From the NCBI GenBank assembly GCA_914767715.1, contig OU612066.1, forward strand, positions 5,585,001-5,649,000: DNA of 64,000 nucleotides. The letters are read 5' to 3'. The stretch is from Membranipora membranacea. Taxonomy: Eukaryota; Bryozoa; Gymnolaemata; Cheilostomatida; Membraniporidae. Both the position numbers and the translations under genes were made by a program. Positions 44,701-57,095 of this stretch are shown here, one piece after another (position 1 is the stretch's first letter; each line of letters begins with the position of its first letter). Under the pieces are notes generated by a model, which saw nothing but the letters and a program-made list of their open reading frames with translations, was not told the origin of the DNA and ran no database searches.

Positions 44701-47700
44701 TCAACTGGTATTCCCCCTGTATCTTTCAAATACTTTCCGTCCATATCTACAAAAAAAGACAATAATGGCCAGAGGGTTGAGGCAGAGAGTTAAGGAATTT
44801 TTAAAGCTCTCTGGTTGATCAAAAACACCATTTATTCTAGAGAATTGATCAAACCATGGATTAGCTCGAAAGCGGTTTTTCTCATCGTATCCATTGCTTA
44901 GGGAGGGAACTCCATTAACCGACGAGTAGTAAATGCACTATAACTTGCGATCATTAATCGTATATCAACTCAAAACATAACTTTGGAGTTCAGATCCCTT
45001 TATATTGAGTTCAACATCCACAAATTTCAGTATAAGTAAGAAAATTTTCTTTTACACACAATACCACTTTAAAAATACAGCACTCACCTATTACGTAACG
45101 AAGCACCAGGGTTGAGCGTTGACGATCTGTATTGACCTAATAGTTTGACCTTGGTGGGAGTTACGCCTTCTTGTAGTGGTGACGCTGTATATTGCTGTAC
45201 ATTTACATAAGGGTCTTGTTTTATTTGTACATATGTGTGTTTTGTAACGCCACTCTTTTTGTGGATGATAAGATATGCTTCATTGTTATTTCTAGTCTGA
45301 AAAGATATCAACCATTCTTAGTATATGACCCTCAAAAGGTCGCAGGTCCATCACAGTTGGTTTTAAGGACGAAACATTCGATAATCTATTCTAATGCTCA
45401 AAGTGTATCTATTTTTGCATAGCAGCAAAAATACTAGGCAGTCAAAAATGGATCGAGCTCTCCAACGGGTGTTTTTGTATCCCAGGATTCAACAACAAAT
45501 CAACATGTTGTAAAACAGGCTCACTTACAATGGTATATTCGGCAGAAGAGAGAGTTTTGTCGAGATCATCGAGGAGAGTGGTATAGTTATCGGGGTGAAC
45601 ATTGACATACGCATCAAATTCTTTAGGAAGTGCTCCCCCACCCATCACAGCTCCTAGCAGTGTAGTTTGTGAGATCTCACACAGCAGGGCTTCTTTCTAT
45701 ATAACAAAGTTCAGCAATGATCAGCAAAGTTCAGTAATAAAAATGACGATTAATTTGGTCCGTGTCTGCCTAGAGGGTAAGATTATGTGGTAACTTTTTT
45801 TAAATTTTGAATGTCTCATAATTCAACACTATGATATTTCAATCTTGTCATTGTGAGAGTTTCAATTAAATCTTATCTTATCTTATGGCTGACAACAAAC
45901 TCAAGTATCTGAGTCAGTGCTATCAACCGACCTCACAATGGAAAAAAATTGTTATGGTAACATGGTGCCATGCTGAATAACGTTCTGAAAACAAGTGATT
46001 GATATATGATGTTAACATATTTCTCAATGATTTTTTTCTCTGATAAAGACGACCAAGCTTTACCTACCTCACATTTATCGAGTAGAATATTGATACTTGA
46101 CTGCAGTTTATATTGGTAGTGCAGCCTCTGGTGTTTGTAGGTATTATTGTAGCAGGCACTGATCAATTCTTCATATGCAAAGTTAATCTTCTCCATACCA
46201 GGTAGGCTAATCTCATCAACCTATCAACATAAGGTTAAAAATGACTTGATTTTGAGCACCTGCAAGCGGATATACACGTCCTCTCTCAGCTTGTAGGGCA
46301 ACATTGGTGTAATTTATTTAAATTCAGTTGAAGCAACGCAAGCGTTATCAATATTTTCACATGTCATCGGATGACTGGGGCATTTTAAAAAGATTTTGAC
46401 TCCGCATTTATAATGACTCACATTTAAAACACAAGCAAGCCCTATCCAATCAGCTTTATTTGTTTCAACAGCACCGTCACCAACGAATGACATCACATCT
46501 GGGCAGACAACTCCTGAATTGTCAGATTCATTTATGTCATGGAACCATGCCGGAAAGCCAGCTAATTCTGTCATCCCGGACCGCAATGGCATCTGCAAAG
46601 TCAATGATAATCATCATTGTAAAAAGCAAGACAACTGGTTATTTTAAAACATTGTTAGAGCACAACTAGTTATTTGAGTACATGTATATTTAGACTTAGT
46701 CTTGCACTGAATACTCCAAAATTTAAAATTTACATAATCTTAACCCGATATACTGTCATAATGCAACTGTTTGATATTTACCTTTTTAAATGCCAAAGCT
46801 GTGGTAACAAAAGGTCCTCTTATTGGCATATCGCAATGTATACAGCCATCTGTACTTTTGCTGGAACTATCGATGTAAATAAGATCACTACCAGCTATGG
46901 ATTGATGATAGCAGCCCTGAATCCACTACAATTGAAACATAGCAAAACATCCTTATTTGGTATATGCCTCTTGTATGGAAGTCTGATGCTATAAGTTTGC
47001 AAAGGCTCCGATTCATACAGAGTATAATATGTTCCATGATATATGGTAAGAATGAAAGTTTGGCTGTCTTTTAGCATCACAAAAAAACAGAACATGCGTA
47101 TGTAAAAAAGAAGACTGAGTTATTGTCATTAAAAGTTAGTCGAGACTCGAGAGAGACCCAGAGGAATAAATGCAGGGGGTAAGCCTGTGCTCATCAGAGG
47201 TGTTCAATGACTTTCTGATTTTGATTAGCTACCAAAGCATTCCAGACGTACGGACGTGCGTGAAGTGCGGACATTGTTTACTTGGAAAACTCAGAAGACT
47301 TCCCTTCAGGGGGTTCCCCCTTTAGATCTGCTGTCATTCCTTTGTCACCATATCATGTTTGATTTGCTTATATTAAACAATATAAATGACCATCAACATA
47401 AAATATATAACATTTATATGTCTATGGATATAACTAATAGGGGCCAATAGGGGTGTTTTCTTCTCCGACCTAGGAGATATGTTTGACATCCACTGCAGTG
47501 ATGTCAGATATTCACATATATGGTAACCATACACTTCTAATGAAAATAGTTATTTACTTTGCCGGATCGGAGCTCCCTCGTCGCAGTGGCTGCAAAACTG
47601 ATATTCTGTTGGTTGACCTGGCGGACCAGTCTCTGTAGATCCGAAGTTCCAGTAAACTTTTTAACACCACGTCCGATGTAAATGTATTTGGTCTTGACTT

Positions 47701-50700
47701 CATCAATGAGATCTCTCCATATATCGGTGTCATGCTGCCTGAACAAAATAAACACAGGAATCAAATTGAATACATAATTATAAAGGCTGTCGACAAGGAA
47801 CAAACAAGACTTTGCTTGTAAAATTTGAACAACACAGAATTGTTACAATTTGTATCAAAAGACTCTTTTTGTTGGATCTACTCTAAGAAGCTTTATATCA
47901 GTATGTTCTTGATACTATATTATGACGTATTCAGGATTTATATCCTCACCATGTCAATGTTCACAGAATTTCTCGTATCCCCAAACAATTTGACTATTTG
48001 ACGTTTGACATTGCCACAAGATATCATATTTCAATGATTAACGAGCCCTTCGGAAACAAATCCGCAAACAAACAAAAACACCTGCTAGAGATCCACAGAT
48101 TTACTATTGATCATTGCTCAACAAGTGATTATCCAAATTGGGCACCTGACACCAACTCCCTACAATCACTACAGCCTATTCAGATTAATACCATTGTTTT
48201 AGGGTAGAGACACATATAAAGGTACCCTTATATTGGTGCGTGCCTTTAAACCATGTACCAGTGCGGTAAACATGGGTCTTCAACTAGAAACCAAAAGTCC
48301 ATCGCTTTATTGAGGCCTTAGTGGGTTGATTACCCCCTGGGTTGAGGAACATTGTAGGTATTATGCACACTCATATCATTGTACTCATAACAGTGCACTC
48401 ATAACAGTGCACTCATAACAGCAATGACTAACAGTGCACTCATAACAGTGCACTCATAACTGTGCACACTTACACTGCAGGTGACAGTCCAAGCGGCTTG
48501 CCTTTAATCCATACACATCACATGGACAGAACAATAAGTGTCAGGATCGTGTATGTTAGGGACATTAAATGAGGCATAATAACTTAATTTCTTTCAAAAT
48601 CCTACCCCTAATGAGCCGGCAAATGGAGACTCTCTCTTCCAGGTTATTTTGGTTAGATAAGTCTTATAATTTTTTAATCATTATAAAAATGTACTATAGT
48701 AAAATTCTTACACTTATACCTATAACTTTGGTACCATGAATGGGGTCTTTGTGTGGATTTCCAACCGTAAAAGTCATGTGGCATTATCACACTGAATTTG
48801 AATAATAAATCTGTTGGAAGGACGAGAGGTAAAATAAAGGTTGAAGTTTCAAATCCACCATCTTTTCATAATCAGACAGTGGAGAACAATCCTACTGGTC
48901 ATTTAATTAAATCTGAATTTTGAATCTGAATCTGAGTTAACAATTTATTTGAAAGTGTGTACAGTAGCTACATTAACAAATTTTCATCCATGATGGCAAT
49001 TTAATGTTTCAGTACAATCATCACTGCTAGCCATTTCAAAAAAGTAGTCGCGTGACAAGGCCAACTCACTGCTTTTACTTATTGTATGGAGAGTGTAGCC
49101 TTATCGCAAAGCAATGTGTATACAGACAGATGGTTGCCGCCTAGTGTATTAACAACAGGATTAGACAATGATGATTTTATAATGACGCCCATAACTGTGA
49201 CATCCTTATGGAAGGTAGTTCCTTGAAAATCTAATTCTGCTAGTCATGTAGTTTAAGTGCTCAAACGGTGCAAGATGCTGGTAGAGGCATTTCATTATCA
49301 ACCACTTTCTCCCCTCCGTTTAAGTATATACCCATAAAGTGCCACAGTTATGGCCCCCATGTAAAAGAGGATAACTCCAAACATTTCATAAAATTTGAGA
49401 TGGAGCTAGATAAAAAGACTGGTCATACAAGAGAAAAAGATAGTTATGTATAGTTATGATAGTTATGTATAGGCAATCAAGACATATTGTTTCATATCCA
49501 TCATACTAATATGCTGACATATTCCCAGGATTGCTCGATTTTGACTTGGAATGACAATATATTTTTCCTTCAAAAATTTGGTAAGGTTGAGCAATTATAT
49601 GGTTTACTACAATGGACTGTTTGTGGCTGGTGTTGTCTAGCCAGCAATTTATTAGTTGTCTCACCACAAAGAAGGGAGCCATAACTGTGGCACTTTATGG
49701 GTATATACTTAAACGGAGGGGAGAAAGTGGTTGATAATGAAATGCCTCTACCAGCATCTTGCACCGTTTGAGCACTTAAACTACTAGTCATGTATTGAAT
49801 TCCTTTAGCCGACTTAGGGCATGCATTCTCATTCACATTTGAGCCAGCTCTCCTCATTTGCATTTGCTGTAAATATCCAGACTGTTTCCAATCCATTTAC
49901 AGTTTTACAACACCATTGCAAGCGCTACTAATGCAAATGTAACTGCTACTAATGCAGATGTAACCCAGTATTGACAATTGGCCCGAGCCCTTATTGTGAT
50001 AAGCGGCTTTGTAGTGGAACAATTTATCAATCACATAAGACACAACCATAGACCTAATTTTGCTATTATTAAGTCTATGTAGGTCTCCCTGGTGTATGTG
50101 AGCAATAATTTCCTGCTCGGCCTACCTCTGGTCATAGTAGAAAAGGTCGACATGCTCATATTTAATTCTAGCCTCTCTGTGTGAGCTCGGCAGTCCTATA
50201 ACCATTCTCACACCAGTATATTGTCTCGTTATTGGGCTGATAATGTCTGTTATGATGTTTTCGGTGCTTAGACTCTGATTACCAGTCACAAGATTGAATA
50301 CCAAAGTGATTATTGTTCTGAATGACGGTGCATATAAACAATTCTCCGTCTCAAACCCTAAAATTAGAAACCGTGTCATTATAAGGGATGAATGTCTTCA
50401 TTACCTTCAAATAATCATCACAAGATGAAAAATTGTCATTCTAGCTTTGTCATTGCCCAGGGAGCAGAATAACGCTGACTGAGGGATGACACAGGGATAG
50501 GTTTATCTGAATAGAGGTGGTGATAATCGGTGACAAATTTAGAATTACCACACATTATGCAAACTCTCTTATTAAAAATGCTGATACCAGTTAGTTTTCT
50601 GAATAATTTGACATTATAAAGACCACCATAGTCACAAACTTGCACAAATCATGCACCATTGTGTCCACTTCTTGACAACCATAAGTATTCAAATCATGTG

Positions 50701-53700
50701 AGTTTTTTGTTGACTCCCTTGTCAATATTGGGCCATGGAAATAATGTAATAACAAAAAATTAGGAATTATTTCATCACAGTTTGTGGCAATCCTGTGAGT
50801 GTTTATTCGCTCTCAATGAGCGATGTTTGGATGTGTTATCAGAGAATATAGATAATATATAGATATATCTATAGTCTCTGGTGTTATTGCGTTTTTTTAG
50901 AGATTGTGATATTGAGTGATGGAGGGAATTTTTGAGTACAGGCGTCCTGGGCTCAAAGTAACTGGAAACCGTAATTAATCATCTCCAAATTCCTAAAAAA
51001 GCACCATATGATTACACAATCTAGTTAGATGTATCAATAGCAGGTGCGCAGGAGGGCCCTATGTGTTATATGTAGGGATTATGCTGAAATAGCTTTTTAC
51101 ATAGGCGAATTTCTGTTTGTTATAAGGTTTAGAGTACATCAATACATGTGAGCTATCACCTCCATACATGCCTCCATGCCAATATTGGGTGAGGCTCGCA
51201 CAAGCAAGCCTAACACTACATGATCTAAATTTGTTGCAGAGGGGGTTTGGGACAAGTCACAGCAGGTGCTCCAAACTACCTCTGTTGGTGATAATATTTA
51301 TGTCACCGGCGGGTATAAAATCCACCCCATATTTCTCTGGGCACACATCTGGATGCTTGATCTGTTCCTCATAATCGGACTGTGATTGATCACCTTCAAT
51401 ATCAGCTCTTATGGCAGAGATCTGAAATTAGAGGAAAAAGTATAATAATATTATCATCACAAGATTCAATGTTTAGATAGATGAACTGGGAACATAGACT
51501 CTCTCCCGGCTGAGAAGCTCTCTCTCCTTGTTTTTTTTCTCTATGCTCAACTAGTAGACCTTTCCTCCATATTATCTCCCCTGCATTTTCGACAAGCGCA
51601 CATCTATTAAATCTTTCTCTTGGTAGACATGGTTATAACCATTCCTTTTGTACAACTGGCTACAAAATTTTTTTGTCACTCTGCTGATGGTTACAAATTT
51701 TGCTCTTATTAATTGACTTATTTCTCTAGAAGTTGAAATCTCCTCATGTGTAAACCCAAATGATGCACGGATAAAAAGATAAAATTTGATCAGCTTTTAA
51801 CACAAACGCCTTGTATCTTTTCAGAAGCAAAAGCCACAAAGCTGACACATTTTGCTTCCTAAGGACTAGCAGGGCTAGCTGCTTAGTGACTGTGACTGTT
51901 TTTATTATTATTACTACTTTGAATGGCTACGGAATTTCGTTCACTACTACGAGCACTGCCGTTATTTTGATGAAAAGATGCTGGTACGTGGAGGTTCCTT
52001 GATGTTTTCTTTGATACCTAAATATTTTAAAAACCAAAGGTGGGTTATGGATCACACAAATTCTGCTACATTTATAATTTCAAACCTAAATGATCAAAAT
52101 ATAGCTAAATCGATTATAAATATATGGTGCAATGATTTTTAAACTCAAAATGCTGGTACATATTGGTATGGGTAGATATTGGCAGAAAAATAAGGCGGGT
52201 GATTTACCACATTTCGCAGATACATAATATGTAAATTCTCATGGCCACATTATGTAAATCTAAGTAGATTGGGATACCTGACATAGTTCCTTACAATTTT
52301 TAATTCAGCAAAGTTATGCGATAACATCTAACTCAACTTTAGACAGACATGAGGTGATGCCTCGCCTAGATTACTAACTTGCTTAGCTACTAAGTCATTC
52401 CTCAGCCCTGACATGATTATTTACCTTCTCTAAGACATCAGACAATTCTTCTTTGAGAGCATGAGATTCTGTGCTCATGGAAAGACGGCTAAGACGAGAT
52501 GTAATTCTCTGAAGAGTTTTCTCTGCATCGGAGCTCCATTGGATTTCTTGCGCATCTTCACAATATGGGCATTCTCTGTAAGAATTTTGCATGCCAGATT
52601 ATGGGGGTGCCACTAAGATATAGTCTTAAAGTTGTTGGTACAAAAGTTAGGGGTACGTATGTCCCCATCAGTTATACCAAGATTTCTGGTCTAAAACAAT
52701 GTTGTTTGGCTGCATATGGCAGCGCTATAAAGTCGGGGCAGGAACCTGTATGGAAAATTGCCCAATGTGGGCAGACAAGATCTAAAGATAGACAGGAAAA
52801 AGCATGATTTACTTGCCCACTGCACATCTCTGCTAGCAGAAACATGAGAAACCATTAATCAGTTAAACTTGTCAGCAGACTGCAGAGATCTGGGCAGAGT
52901 GCAGACCGCTTTTAAAATATTTCAAAATTAAAAGATCAAAGCTTTCTACTGTTTACAATACATGGACATGATTTGATTCGGACTACAACTTCCTGCTTTT
53001 TCACAACCTGTTTGTTAATTTTGTGGTAATGATTGTTGCATTGTTGCGTTAAGGTATTTTCTGAAACAGTCATTAATTTTTCCTGATATACTTTTAGGAT
53101 ACAAAAGAAGGATACCCCCCCTCCCCCCTTCTTTTCCCTTCCTCCGCCACACCAAGACTATGTGTTACGAAACAATTGCAACTTGTGGTTTAACATTTCA
53201 AACCATGTTGATAATGCCCTACCAGCCATAGCATCCTGGCCAAAGTTTGAAAACTTAAACCAGGTTGATCTCCGAATAGACAGATTTTCTCTTTGACCTT
53301 GTTAAATTGACTATAACATCTTCAGTAGAAACCTACTGCCACGTAACAAAAGCTTTTATATTAAAGCATCACTATACCCCAGTCCCTTTCTGGCAGAACA
53401 GACTGCAGAGAATAGCAATCGAGACAGATGAAAACCATCAATCTCAATAAATATACTTACTGATATGGAATATTTACCTCAATGAGAGACTTTACCCATA
53501 TTGCAATAAATGTTACATCATCAAAAGTGTGTCAGATGGGCAGTATTGAGCACACCTTGGTACAACTGTGGCTCAATAAAACACTGAGTGTTGGTATGAG
53601 GTTCTAACTGTTGTGCAACGCCCTCCGCTATCCTCAATGTCTCAAATTAAATATACTTCACTGGGCTTGTATAGATTTAAATTATTTAACTACAAGTTCC

Positions 53701-54626
53701 TTTTTAACTACTCTGTTATCTGTAACTTTTCCAGGAAACAAACAAAGATTTTGTTTAAGCGGCTTATGTTTTATTATAACATCTTACATGATATAACATC
53801 AATATGCCTGGTCAAACAAACTTTCCTGTTGAGGATTACCGGAGAGAAACAGTCAGTGTCACAATGCCGGCTGAGTGAGGATTGTGCCAAGGCACTCTCT
53901 CTCTCTCTCTGCCCATCTCCCCTCTGACGACTCGATTTGATACTTGATCAAATAGGGTGACCATGAGGCTCCTGTGTTCGGAGCATTTCTGGGTCTGAGC
54001 TCACTGCACAGATAGTTTTTTCTATGATTTCTCAATAATCGAAATTCAGCCAAGCTACTCTTTGTAAAATTAGTGTTTGTTCACACATTCCTCTAGCTCT
54101 TAGCATTTTAAAAATCTTGATAAGTTCATCAGGGTCCCAATTATAAATTCAGGCTGAAATTGATTCCACAAAATACAAACTTAACAAATAGTAGTAGCTT
54201 TTTAATACATTTTTGATCCGAAGTTACTGCCCATGTTCATTGTTTTCAGAGATTGTTGATGACTTGAAGACCTGTCACCTCGAACATTAAGGCTGACTAC
54301 TTAGCTTTGTTGTGTTACTACTTTTGTTACAACAATAATGACACTGAGTTACACAACGTTCCACATTCGTAAGCTGCAACAACGTCTGAATGAATAGTGT
54401 CATTTCGCAAGCAAAAATAAAATAAACCGGCCTCATAATAACTACTTTCTACCTGCAACCAAAATACAATAAGAATTGTTACTTACCCCACAGCTTGTTG
54501 ATACATGACTACTAGCAGGCAGACAAAAACTAACATTATGGTAAGGTAGAATATCCTGTCCAAGAACTTCTGGTGACCATGCTGTGCGACATCATCTCCC
54601 AGCTTTAATTTTACCTGATTTGGCAT
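44701..54626 (-). CDS. FKRP/LicD-like type II membrane protein
   Basis: Coding exons (complement): 54626-54487, 52575-52425, 51421-51280, 50357-50126, 47738-47558, 46592-46422, 46220-46068, 45696-45529, 45296-45088, 44746-44701; phases agree; 530 residues. A short cytosolic tail is followed by one membrane anchor (about 32-47, FYLTIMLVFVCLLVVMY), a CPYC motif, and a helical stem (about 55-110). A glycosyltransferase-like first half follows (FRTIITLVFNLVTGN, DIWRDLIDEVKTKYIYIGRG, LQRLVRQV). The second half has TTLLGAVMGGGALP (401-414) aligned to the LicD/fukutin motif, then FDAYVNV (417-423) where the family has W-D-x-D-x-D. FKRP and fukutin are Golgi ribitol-phosphate transferases acting on alpha-dystroglycan. 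Orthology is unclear and a lineage-specific paralogue is likely. Reading on at the last donor would give an early TGA at 45084. The 5' acceptor region is tandemly duplicated (54638-54680). Confidence 0.75.
48385..48467. repeat. 14-bp minisatellite
   Basis: Tandem and near-tandem copies of CACTCATAACAGTG, interrupted once by CAATGACTAA, in LicD-like intron 4. Confidence 0.8.
49241..49794. mobile_element. foldback transposon, 107-bp perfect inverted repeats
   Basis: The arms 49248-49354 and 49678-49784 are exact inverted copies over 107 bases, separated by 323 bp. Just outside, TAGTCATGTA occurs in direct orientation at 49241-49250 and 49785-49794, a 10-bp target duplication; the exact edge is uncertain by one to three bases. 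Long terminal inverted repeats with 9-10 bp duplications are typical of Mutator-like elements. The interior has no transposase; it contains a short GATAGTTATGTATAGTTAT tandem repeat. It lies in LicD-like intron 4. Confidence 0.85.
50833..50887. mobile_element. 41-bp palindrome with 7-bp target duplication
   Basis: GTGTTAT at 50833-50839 and 50881-50887 brackets an insert with ends CAGAGAATATAGAT and ATCTATAGTCTCTG (one mismatch between arms) and a TA-rich centre. It is the same family as the perfect copy at 55484. It lies in LicD-like intron 3. Confidence 0.75.
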
Positions 54627-54637
54627 TGTCCATGCAT

Positions 54638-54680
54638 TAGTATCAGCACCAAACTGAGAAATGATAGTATCAGCACCAAA
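54638..54680 (-). repeat. tandem duplication of a splice acceptor
   Basis: TAGTATCAGCACCAAA occurs at 54638-54653 and 54665-54680. On the minus strand each copy follows a pyrimidine-rich CAG (ttttcag and tttctcag), so the first coding exon of the LicD-like gene has two possible acceptors 27 bases apart, both upstream of the ATG. Confidence 0.6.
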
Positions 54681-55475
54681 AAACTGAAAAGAGGATCGAA
54701 TTTTCCGTTCACAAAAAATCTTGGACTAATCTATTATCACAATGCAATCTTTATGCGTTGATAGTATAACACTGCGATCAGACCATAGTCATGTGACCTT
54801 TACAGGAAAATATGGTTCATTATTCTTTCGTACACAATAAATCACTGACAAACACGGGGAAATTAGATACAACCAGTGTTTTTTTTATATCTTTGATGTA
54901 ATTGATCACAGTTTAATGAATTGGTATCTTTCGACTATATTATAGAGATCGCCACTGCCACCCGTATAACAAGCTAAGTCAGTTACCCTACCTAGTAATA
55001 TTACGGGAAATCATCAAAGAAAGATAAACACTGTAAAACACCGACTGAATTATATTGTGGAGTTCATTCCAGGTTTTCTTAATTCTTTCAACCAATCTTG
55101 TAACCTAAAGCTGATATCAAATATAGACATGGGATTACCTATAACACATAAACTGCCTAAGAGGAACATTTTGACTGTCAATTCTCAAACTAAAGAGAGC
55201 AATTTGATACAACTTACCCTGTATGATGTACTTTAGATAAATAAATAACCTTAATGTTTCAATGAACCTGCGGTCATTACCGAGGGGCAAAACAGACTGA
55301 GTTGTAATTAAATTATATATAATCTTAGAGGATTCTAAAGAATAAGGATGTTTGTGTTCAGATCAGGATAGACTATCATATTACACGGACCTCTCCGTGT
55401 GGTTGACATTATCACAGTATACTATCACAAGTCTTGCTGCGTGACATGTTTTCTGATTGGCTGATTACAAAACAT

Positions 55476-55518
55476 GACACTAACAGAGACTATAGATATC
55501 TATAGTCTCTGACACTAA
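55476..55518. mobile_element. perfect 28-bp palindrome with 8-bp target duplication
   Basis: GACACTAA at 55476-55483 and 55511-55518 brackets a perfect palindrome with arms CAGAGACTATAGAT and ATCTATAGTCTCTG. The last G is shared with the right repeat. It shares arms with the insert at 50840-50880. Confidence 0.85.
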
Positions 55519-55700
55519 AACCATTGTGAGAAGATTTGACCACAATCAAAAACCAATAACCAGCAAAAAACAATAACTCGCACTATTTTTTATGCTAAAG
55601 GTGAACAATATAGCTTAAAATTATGAAGCATCCTCTCCCAAAACTTGATGAGTGTTTTTTAAGCATTATGATCACACCCCTATTATCAAAGAGAGCTTTG

Positions 55701-55842
55701 TAGGGTAGGGCAGGGTAGTGGAGGGGAGAGTGGACTAGGCGAGTGTAGTGGGGTGTGGCAGAGGGGAGGAGAGGGTAGTGTAGTGAAGGGGAGGGCGGTG
55801 GAGGGGAGGGTGGTGTAGGGGAGGGAGGGTAGTGGTGGAGGA
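55701..55842 (+). repeat. G-rich minisatellite, G-quadruplex potential
   Basis: Irregular repeats of GGGGAGGGTAGTGTAGT-like units with many runs of three to four G on the plus strand, pure enough to allow several intramolecular quadruplex registers. Confidence 0.75.
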
Positions 55843-56084
55843 TGTCCGATCTGGATAAACATAATGTTAATTAGTAGACAGATTTTGATCCCACTAGATG
55901 CACAAGATCAAGTATGATTCAAATTGCCTGCATTTGGAATTAGTTCCCCTTCGAGTCTGTGAGAATGTAGTCAGCCGATCCTGGAATCTAGGTAATTGGA
56001 TCAAACATTAATTATAGCTGCGCAGGCATGCCATTCAAAAAAATCAGAACAGCATGGTGATCTGTTGTAGGAGGCTGTAGTCCG

Positions 56085-56187
56085 TTGAGAGAGAGAGCCC
56101 CAAACAGCCCCTTGAGAGAGAGAGAGAGAGAGAGCCCCAAACAGCCCCTTGAGAGAGAGAGAGAGAGAGAGCCCCAAACAGCCCCTT
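56085..56187. repeat. 37-bp GA/CCCC tandem repeat
   Basis: GCCCCAAACAGCCCCTT occurs three times (56097, 56134, 56171), separated by GA runs. It opens a spurious Leu/Ser-rich frame on the minus strand. Confidence 0.85.
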
Positions 56188-57029
56188 TTATATGATGGTA
56201 ATCATAAGAAATGATAAGCTGATGAGCGAGCAACACCAAACATGATTTTTTTTAATTCATCAATCAATCCTGTTTGTGGGGTTTATATTTAACATTTGTT
56301 TATTGGATTAAGTATCACCAAAGCACACCAATGACTGACTCAAAGTCATTACATTCCGTTTTGCTATAAAAAAGCTTTCTTGAGAAAACATTTGGTTTCA
56401 CAATGAGGCGGTATCAATCCATGCTAGATTACGCCTCAACCGAAATAACATAGGTATACAAAATCTCTTTTTGAGATAGTACAGGTATGAACAGTAAATA
56501 GGTATCAATAACCTTTTTGTCGTCGTTAGGAAGCATAAGTAAGTTAAAAATTAGTGAGACGGTACATAAAAGGACATTAAAAATGATAAAATATATTTGA
56601 ATTTTATATGTTAGATCAGATATGTTTGTTTGGGTGTTCTGATCAGCTGTGTAGGCTATCATATCATTAATTAGCCCCAAGTATTCATGCAGCTAAAGGT
56701 TATTTTTTGGCTCAGCGAGTTGCCTATTAAATACAGGCTGATTTCGGAGTCGTTCACACATTGGTTGTATTATTGAAGGTGGGTGCCCCCGGGTTTGTTC
56801 TGAATTGGAATACCTGAAATAAATTGTCATTGGGAAAAAGTCCCAGTTGAATAATAAGAGTAAAGTAAATAAATACTGATACTGATAATGAAGTAAGGAT
56901 CAGTGGAGTAGCCTGTCTTGACAAGCTTGAGGGAATGCCATCGTATAATATAGGTTTCTGTCTGCATGTAATAGGATCTTGTCTCATGCATAGAGACAGG
57001 CTACGGCTCAGCGGGCTGTAATGCAAGTT

Positions 57030-57095
57030 AGTGGCATTACATTATCAATCACTCATTGTGAAAATGAGTGTCAGATGTGATAATGTCATGCCACT
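57030..57095. repeat. imperfect hairpin
   Basis: AGTGGCATTACATTATCA (57030-57047) pairs with TGATAATGTCATGCCACT (to 57095), and ATCACTCATT pairs with AATGAGTGTC inside, with a few unpaired bases. MITE-like remnant. Confidence 0.6.

Noticed and set aside
49268..49453. Frames MQDAGRGISLSTTF on the plus strand and an identical peptide on the minus strand near 49750
   Set aside because: Both copies come from the inverted repeats of the foldback element; not a gene.
56429..57026. Hydrophobic minus-strand frames that could be membrane-protein exons
   Set aside because: No recognisable domain, no consistent splice phase between them, and only a short Pro-Asn-Asp similarity.
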